64,000 nt of DNA from Chimonanthus salicifolius (lineage: Eukaryota; Streptophyta; Magnoliopsida; Laurales; Calycanthaceae). Both the position numbers and the translations under genes were made by a program. Below the pieces are notes generated by a model, which was not told the DNA's origin, made no database searches, and was given only the letters and a program-made list of their open reading frames with translations. How positions within the stretch are numbered: position 1 is the first letter of the stretch; the number at the start of each line of letters is the position of its first letter. Positions 56,788 to 64,000 of the stretch are shown here, one piece after another. The stretch lies in NCBI GenBank assembly GCA_013350335.1, contig CM023538.1, positions 47,610,201 to 47,674,200 on the forward strand. The letters run 5' to 3'.

Positions 56788-58388
56788 GTAATCATCACTC
56801 TCTGCTCTCATATTTCGTTACATAATTCCAAATTAAAAGGATGTCTCGTTGTGGAAAAGTGTTAAAATCAACTCCATATGAAAACCGATATCAAAATATC
56901 GGCATTCAAAAAAGTGGTATGTATTAATTGTCAATATTTTACTGGAGAGTGTTAGTCTCTCTATTTTTTAATTCCAAGAAATGTTTAAAATTATAAAATT
57001 TAGTAACTGCAAAACTATTCTTAAATAAGCATGTATTATAATATTTATAAACATGTCCTACTCAACAAACAACGTTTTATTAAAAAATGTAAAATAATTT
57101 TTTATTTCCTTTTGAACCGTGATAACTTCCATAAATTAGTAATTATCCTTCTTTAAAAAAAAATATCATATAAAAGGGTGCACAATTTGAATAGCGATGA
57201 CATGGTAGATGTTCGAATATTAGTTATTATATCACTTTGGGTATTCTGTAAATACCTCCTTATCTTTTGTCTTAATTGCAAAGCCATCTTTATAGTTTCT
57301 ATAGTTACAAAAGGTACTCATATCTTTCTTATTCAATTGCAAATATTCAATTCTAACATATTAAATGTCTAAAATACCTGCTATTGATTAAAGTGTTGCA
57401 ATAATCAAATTCTTTAGCAAGACATTTTTTTTAATATTTTTAAAAAATAGATGAGCCAAAATAGTTGGAGAATTGTGTGGAAGTGCTCTCAGATAAGAGG
57501 TGGGTGATGTTTCATATGCATCGAATCCTGCTAACTATGATAATTAAAAAATTGACTTAAATAAGCTTTCCATAGGTGTAAAATTTTCCCATTTTCCATC
57601 GATAGATTTTTATACATTTAATGCAATTGTCTGAACTTGTATACATTTTAAAAGTTATGATGGTAAATTAGCTTGTTAAAAATATTTATTATTATGGTTC
57701 TTTAAATATTAAAAGACAATTTGACCATATAAGATTCTAGAGGGGAGAGTTTACGGTTAATGACAAAGATAAAAGAACTTTTGTTTAGCAAACCTGATGA
57801 AGTTACAAAGATTAGATATAGCAGAGAGCAGCATAAGAGGCAACTTTTTCTCACATTCGGACACATATACATTACAAATTCTCTACAGTGAAATAAAGCG
57901 CTTTGAAACAAATAATTTTGCATTTCTTATTTTTATAACACTACAGTGAAATTTCAAATTTAATATATAATTCTTTCAAATCCAATAGATTGCTTTAATA
58001 AATCATACCCTGCATCTTTCTTTATTTATATTGGAAGATGTTTTATGTAAAAACAACTGCTCAGTTTTCTACTGTTGTATTAATGTTGTAAACTACAATT
58101 AATTTGACTTTTAAGAAAAGAAACTACCTCAAGTCAACTCAAGAGAGTTGTAAAATTAACAGACAAAAAGAGAGAACGATTCTAAACTAATGCATATTGA
58201 CAACTTTACCTTGCTGTTATTTTAAAAAATAATTATAAAAGCAATCTAATAAAACAGGAACATAAATTAACTTTTTTCAAAATACAATAATGACTCAAGC
58301 ATTTGTGTTTTATATTAATGCTTCATTCATCAAATGGCATCTTATGTACTGAATATGAGACTGAAATGATCTATCCTATCCTTTACAG
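56788..58388 (+). other. RLP intron, second array
   Basis: Copy of 33,591-35,336 with the LRR relic at 57,789-57,860. About 165 bp that follows the relic in the other units is missing near 57,885. No other coding signal. Confidence 0.55.
57789..57860 (+). pseudogene. 72-nt LRR exon relic (second array)
   Basis: Same as 26,019-26,090, including the missing donor. Confidence 0.6.
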
Positions 58389-58541
58389 GTTTATGCAAAT
58401 TGGTCACTCTTACATATTTGGACCTAAGTTACAATAATTTTGATGATGACAAGGTTGCCACGTGTTTAGGTAACCTAACAAAATTACAGACGCTGCGTTT
58501 GAACGGGAATAAGTTAAGCGGCAAATTTTTAACTTCTACAG
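58389..58541 (+). CDS. RLP LRR exon, 153 nt, phase 1-1 (second array)
   Basis: Same borders as the other three copies. Reads 'GLCKLVTLTYLDLSYNNFDD', then 'LGNLTKLQTLRLNGNKLSGK'. Compared with units 1 and 2 it differs at I to T, D/H to Y, W/S to T, S/D to R, R/S to N and F to L, almost all on the exposed face of the LRR. Open, with good splice sites. Confidence 0.75.
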
Positions 58542-59313
58542 GTATGAAGACATTATCTTATCGATTCTCAAATGAACATATCTAGACACACTCATACATT
58601 TTGAAAGATATCCAAGCAAATGTTAGAAAAATATATGAGTGATCATAAGTTCAACCTTGATAGATATTCCATACCAAGGAGATGTGCTGAATGTTCTTAA
58701 GGTGATTTTTGATAATTGTAAAATTTGATTAAATTTTTAGATAAAAAAAAAAGAAGTTGCAACATAGTATAGCAATAGCATAAGATATCTTTACAAAAAA
58801 GGTAAATAGTGTTCAAATTTTTTTTACTGTTAAATAAAAACTCTTATTTAAAACATATAATCAAATATAACTATTTTCCTTCCAACATATATGTAGATGG
58901 AAATGATTAATTGCATAATATAAAGTGTTTTTATGGTAAGAGCTTCATGTAGAGCCCACCTATGACAACAAGGTTAGATGGGTTTAAAAGATCCGTGTAA
59001 GTATACAGTATTTATAAGATATTGGCTTGATTAAATGACTCTAGCTATGAGAATGAATTATGACCAGTCTCATTCAACCAAGTTGATCTTTTATAACCAC
59101 AATATATAGAGATAGACCATTCATTCCCATCAACCTCATGATCATAGGTAGGCTCCATATAAAGATCTCACGTAAGAGCACTTTATTACTTGTGTGACTA
59201 ATCATTTTTCATATATGGAAATCTCTATCAAAAAAATAATATTCATATATTTATCCAACATTATCATAAATTATATAGTTTTAAAAATTTGTATAAAATG
59301 TGATGTAGACTAG
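58542..59313 (+). other. RLP intron downstream of the second-array LRR exon
   Basis: Co-linear with 26,920-27,693. No coding signal. Confidence 0.5.
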
Positions 59314-59748
59314 GTAGTGCAGAAACTGGCCTTGCCCACACTAATAGAAATCCAACTGTTGATGTGGATTTGGGTAGTGTAGAAATCTTCCATCTGCCCC
59401 ACAATTAACAATTCAACAGTTCAAATGGAAATCGATCAAGGTTAAACAAATGGCAATCCTTGATGGACTAATTATCTCATGAAAACTAGTTTCCATTTGA
59501 ATGAATTAAAATGAAAAAGAAGGAAAGGAAAAGAAACCTATTCTGATTAATATTAAGTAAAATCGAGACCTTATTCCAGATTATATTTTCAATTGAATTC
59601 ATTAAAATTTAATAAAACTAGAAATTCATAAGCTACTTGCAAACACAAATCAACCTTAACTTTGAGAACTTTGCTCAAATTTTGATTTCTCCAATATCCG
59701 TGTTCTCGAAATTAGCCAAATGAGACATTTATAGCCTCTACAAAATAT
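59314..59748. repeat. Block X (second array)
   Basis: Near-identical to 27,694-28,130; ends at the copia RT junction at 59,749. Confidence 0.7.
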
Positions 59749-61853
59749 CAAGAAGTAGTGGAGAGTACCGAGATCTTTGATTTCAAATTCAGTACCCAGT
59801 CTGCGAGTAAAGGACTGAAGAAGCGATGGAGAATTGCCAGTCAAGACGATGTCATCAACATAAAGAAGAAGAACTATAATATGTGTACCACGTCTATATG
59901 TGAACATAGAGTTGTCGACTTTGTTTTGAATAAAAACATGAGAGAGAAGGAATGAGCTAAAACGTTGCAACCACACCCGGGTGCTTGTTTTAGACCATAA
60001 ATAACTTTTTGTAATTTGCAAACATGATGAGGACGACGAGGATCAACAAAGCCAGGAGGTTGAGACATATACACTTCTTATGTAAGATGGCCATGAAGAA
60101 AAGTATTCTTGACATCCAACTGGTGGATGGACCAAGCAGAAGTGACGGCAAGACTGAGAATAGTGCAGATAGTAGTGGGTTTGACGCCTGGACTGAAGGT
60201 CTCATGATAGTCGATGTTGGCCTGTTGATGAAAGCCATTAGCAACAAGTCTTGCTTTGTAACGCTCAATGCTACCATCTGATCGCCGTTGAATCTTAAAA
60301 ACCCATTTGCAACCAACACGATTAGAGTTTGGTGGGGGTAGAACAAGAGACCAAGTTTGCTGCCGTAGAAGAGCATTACATTCATCATTCATGGACTGAC
60401 TCCATGCCGTAGATCGAACAACTTTAGTGTAGCAAGTGGGCTCAATATCAGAGGTAGAGACCATAGAAGCAAAAACCTGTGGGAGGGGATGACGATTAGA
60501 AAAGTCAGCCCGCTTTTTGGGCTCTGAGATGCCGTCCTTAGTACGAGTCACCATAGGGTGAACATTATCAGGTGGAGTAGAGGCTATAACAGAAGTCGAT
60601 GCTGGTGCAGTTAGTGGAGGCGGTGAGGTGGCAGGTTTTGAAGAATGCACTTCTAGTGGAGTCGTTGATGTGGTTGTCGCAGATGCAGGAAGAGTAGAAG
60701 GTGCCTGTGCAGGAGATATGGTGATAACAGGAAGGAAGACCATGTCTGAGGAAGATGATGCGGTGTTCCTCTCGGTAGTTGTGGCATAGGGAAAGACAAC
60801 TTCATTGAAGAGTATGTGGCGAGAGAGGTAAACTCTACCAGTGGAGGGGTGAAGACACATGTAGCCTTGTGGTGATCACTATAACCAAGAAACACACACT
60901 CAACCGATCGAGGTTGAAGTTTGTTAGTAGTATAATTACCTAAGTAATGGTAGCAATCACACCTGAATGTGCGAAAATTGAGATAATCAGCTGTGGTGCC
61001 ATATAGCTGCTGATAAGGTGAGGACCATTTGAGAAGTGGTGTTGGTAGTTGATTGACTAGATACACAGCAGTGAAAAGAGCGTCAACCCATAGGTGATGT
61101 GGGAGACGAGACGCAAGAAGGGGTGTGCAACCCATTTCAAACAAATGACGGTGTTTGCGTCCAGCAAGACAGTTCTACTGTGGAGTGTGTTGACATGATA
61201 AACGGTGAATGATCCCTTTTTGTACACACATGTTATGAAAGGAATGATTATCATACTCTTTGCCACCATCACTTTGAAAGTATTTAATGGTAGTGGAAAA
61301 GTGATTTTCAACAAATACAATAAAGTTTTGAAAATTAGTGACAACTACTTATTTATGTCGCATATGAACAATCAAAGAATAAATTGTATAATCATCTTTG
61401 AATAAGACATAAAATCGAAATCCAGAAACTGATAAAATTGGAGACATCCATGCATCTGAATGAATTAAATAAATGGTTGTGGAGTACAATGAGCACGAGT
61501 TGAAAATGAGAGTCGCGTAGACTTGCCCAAAGCACGATCACTACAAAAATTGGAACAAGAAAACTTAATAGAAGGTCTTAAGCATTTATTGGTGGCTAAA
61601 ACTTGAAGCACTTTATTAGATGGATATCCAAGACAGTGGTGCCAGAGTGATGAAGAGGAGCAGGATGCAACTGAAGCATGAACGGTGCGAGTGGTGGGTT
61701 TGACGGGAGAAAGGCCGGTTTCACGTTGGTCCTGAAACAAAGTAGCACTAGTACGTAAATCATGAAAACAAAATCCCAAGGGAAGAAAGTGAAACTAAAG
61801 AAATTATCTTTCGTAAATTGAGCGACAAATAACAAGTTTTTATGCATGTGGGG
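59749..61853 (-). mobile_element. Truncated copia element, copy 6, interrupted by a Sirevirus-like LTR
   Basis: RT (YVDD at 59,851-59,862) to the end of the protease/pre-integrase region. Open pieces cover the RT start (60,078-60,860, 260 codons, including 'PTCYTKVVRSTAWSQSMNDE') and the integrase C-terminus (60,653-61,144). They overlap in different frames because of one base lost near 60,865. At 61,853 the element is cut by an LTR at 'TATGCATGTGGGG'. The rest would lie beyond the window. Confidence 0.85.
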
Positions 61854-63298
61854 TGTTGCCTAGAAATTGACCCTAGAGGGGGGGGGTTTGAATTGGGTCA
61901 ATGCAAACTTTTTGGGTTTTCTTTAATTTCACAATTTAAGAAAAATAAGATACAAACAAGTAGTAAATAAATGTTAAAATATAAAAGACGAGATGAGAAG
62001 AGGTGGAGAGATTGAACCCGAGATTTTTACGAGGTTCGGCGTTCTTGTCTACGTCCTCGCCTCAAGTACACCACTTGAGGATTGAATGCACTAAACTTCT
62101 CCTTCAAGGGTGGAGAAGAAACCTATTACACAGCTTGAAGGTGAAGACACCCTTCTCCTTCACAAGGGTTACACCAACCCTTCTCAAACTTTATCTCTCA
62201 AGGAATTATAAAAGATTACAATGTAAAGCTTAGGAGTAACTCTCAAATGTTTACAAATCTAGTTTTCTAAGAGTTACTCAAAGAGTTGAACTGAAATGGC
62301 TCAAGGTAAGATTGCAAGAGATGGATTTTGAGCTAGAGTATGCTTGAAATTTGATTTCAATGGATTCCTCTTAATTTTAAGTAAATCAGCAGCCCATTTA
62401 CTCATAGAAGCTTGGTTTTATAATTTTGTCATATTTAGAACCGTTGCCAAGTATTAAATGAAGCAAGGGGCCGTTGGAGGGAGCATTTATTGTTCAAAAA
62501 ATATTACCGTTTCGCTATTCAATCGACTGAAGTGAATATTCAATCGACTGAAAATGCCCCGAAACACAAACTGTTTATCTGTGAATAATTCAGTCGGCTG
62601 AATCTAAGAATTCAGTCGACTGAAATTGCAAGTCAAGAAAATTCTGCTTTTCAGTCGGCGGAAACATAATTTCAGTCGACTGAAAATTCTGCATATGAAC
62701 ATCTAGCATTTCAGTCTGCTGAAACTTCATTTTAGTCTACTGAGATTACTCCCCACTAAAAATACAGTATTTCAGTAGGTTGAAATCTTGATTCAGTCGA
62801 CTGAAATCTCGTCTCCCCATAATCCATTGATTCAGTCGACTGAAACTTCAAGTTCAATCGACTGAAATGACCTTAAAGATGTTTTGTGTAGTTTTGGCTT
62901 CATTTTGGTCATTTCAAACACGTAGGTCTTGGGGACTTAAGCATAAGATAAAACTTGGTTTTCTTAGGGTCCACTAGAGGGTGACTTGAGCCATGGTGTT
63001 CAACAATTGAGTAACTTTACATTTTGTTCTTAACATTCATGACCAAAACTAAGAACACAAGTTTGATCTTTAATCTTCAATCTTCAATACTTGTATCATT
63101 TGCCATTTGAACTTCAAAGATTGATAAGTCATCCGATCTCTTGCATTGATCTTCAATGATCTTGCCCTTCTTTCTTCTTTGTAAATGTGACACCTGTCTC
63201 ATTGAGTAATATCATTTGAAATATTAAATATCACACTTTAATGGTTTGTGGTCATCAAAATACCCATATATCTTTGGGTTGAAACCTTGGGGTTAACA
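61854..63298 (-). mobile_element. 3' LTR of a Sirevirus-like (Copia) element
   Basis: 1,445 bp. On the minus strand it starts TGTTAACCCCAAGG and ends TTCTAGGCAACA. Left flank is TGGGG (61,849-61,853). To its right is the polypurine tract AAAAAGGGGGAGAT, so this is the 3' LTR and the element continues past the right edge. Twelve TTCAGTCGACTGAA-like palindromes lie at 62,515-62,880. Long palindrome-rich LTRs and several purine tracts are known traits of Sireviruses (SIRE/Maximus lineage). Confidence 0.82.
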
Positions 63299-63313
63299 AT
63301 CTCCCCCTTTTTG
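63299..63313 (-). other. Polypurine tract next to the Sirevirus-like 3' LTR
   Basis: The minus strand reads CAAAAAGGGGGAGAT directly before the LTR start TGTTAAC. Further AGGGGGAG copies lie near 63,370, 63,440 and 63,695, as in Sireviruses with multiple purine tracts. Confidence 0.8.
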
Positions 63314-63732
63314 ATGATGACAAACCATTGCACACAAGTCATAAATAAATGATACACAATTTGTGATCCTCCCCCTTACTTCATGCATAGAAACAAATTT
63401 TCCATTTTCTTCAAGGTATTTTTCAAATGATAAGTATTCTCCCCCTTTCTTCATGGATGTATTTCTAAATAAAATAAATGCATCATATCCATCATTACAC
63501 AATCAATAAGTGCATCATATCCATCATTACATAATCTTCTCAACTATATTGAGATATGTAAATAAAAATCATAAAAGAAACAACATTTGCACAAGTAATA
63601 TGAACCCATTAAATTTGATTAAGTCAAAGTCTTTACAAAGGTTAGAACTTAGTGGGTCATGTACAAAATTTCAAGTGCAATCTTTGATATTTCTCCCCCT
63701 ATGGCATCATCAAAAAGAGAAGAGGGCAAGTG
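63314..63732 (-). other. Sirevirus-like 3' internal non-coding region
   Basis: AT-rich sequence between the last open frame and the LTR, with three extra purine-tract copies and the phrase GCCATAGGGGGAGAAATATC on the minus strand (63,688-63,707). No gene is recognised. Confidence 0.6.
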
Positions 63733-64000
63733 TTACTCGAGACCAAGATGGGCCATGAGACGGCTTAATTGAAGGTGCACCCGATCAGTGTCATCGCGAG
63801 GGGCATCGAGTCGGTCTTTAACAAATTCACGAATACTCTCACATTGAGTGCGGAGAAGGTCGACATTTACCCCAATTTCTGCAACGTCGATTCGGAGAGA
63901 TTCAATGGCAGCAAAAACACGCTGAATGTCCTCATTGGAGCTAGAGGGGCCATTAGAGGGATGAGGAGAGTCAGGCATGCCGATATCCTGATCATGATAG
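63733..64000 (-). CDS. C-terminal part of a Sirevirus 3' ORF (partial)
   Basis: The minus-strand frame is open to the window edge and ends at 63,733. It contains an acidic/Pro-Ser stretch ('DIGMPDSPHPSNGPSSSNED'), then regularly spaced hydrophobics ('IQRVFAAIESLRIDVAEIGV' and 'LRTQCESIREFVKDRL'), which looks like a coiled coil. Sireviruses often have such a coiled-coil C-terminus or extra ORF between Pol and the 3' LTR, sometimes called env-like. Its function is not known. The start lies outside the window; the ATG at 63,978 may be internal. Confidence 0.6.
   Translation of the reverse strand, partial: YHDQDIGMPDSPHPSNGPSSSNEDIQRVFAAIESLRIDVAEIGVNVDLLRTQCESIREFVKDRLDAPRDDTDRVHLQLSRLMAHLGLE

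Overview
The window looks like nuclear DNA of an angiosperm. It is AT-rich, packed with nested retrotransposons, and contains exons of an LRR receptor-like protein (RLP) gene family separated by long introns. No rRNA, tRNA or prokaryotic feature is visible. The species cannot be named from the sequence. A run of 100 N (46,381-46,480) marks an assembly gap.

Left third (1-18,145): mostly repeats. A Copia gag fragment with its primer-binding site and LTR enters at the left edge on the minus strand. Two paralogous blocks follow, A (about 1,085-9,730) and B (about 10,985-16,740). They are co-linear but differ by clean insertions, and the other block supplies the empty site: a 1.3-kb LTR-like sequence, a 1.44-kb element with a 9-bp target duplication and a LINE-like insertion in A, and a 207-bp TRIM-like element in B. 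A partial third copy, C, follows the N gap.

Middle and right (18,146-64,000): an RLP locus amplified in tandem. Two first exons (signal peptide plus LRR N-cap; 18,888-19,251 and 48,809-49,172) sit behind a promoter that carries two tandem foldbacks. Downstream are symmetrical phase-1 LRR exons (four copies of a 153-nt exon, two copies of a 147-nt exon), two truncated exon-1 copies and four copies of a 72-nt LRR relic that has lost its donor site. The first intron was invaded by an old Ty1/copia element (minus strand, Gag-PR-INT-RT-RNase H, 136-138-bp LTRs with non-canonical TA...CA ends). A repeat unit running from the middle of the copia RT, through its LTR and the LRR exons, to a block called X was then duplicated head to tail. 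Every unit shares the same chimeric junction, at 28,131, 36,087, 39,536 and 59,749. A Sirevirus-like element later inserted in one copia copy. That insertion is seen twice: as a solo LTR (to 37,509) and as an LTR plus internal 3' region running off the right edge (61,854-64,000).

No complete gene can be assembled. The C-terminal LRRs, membrane segment and tail of the RLP are not in the window, and every retroelement copy carries stops or frameshifts. The most informative signal is that differences between the LRR exon copies fall almost entirely on replacement sites at solvent-exposed LRR positions, while the introns around them are nearly identical. This is what diversifying selection on a recognition surface would leave.
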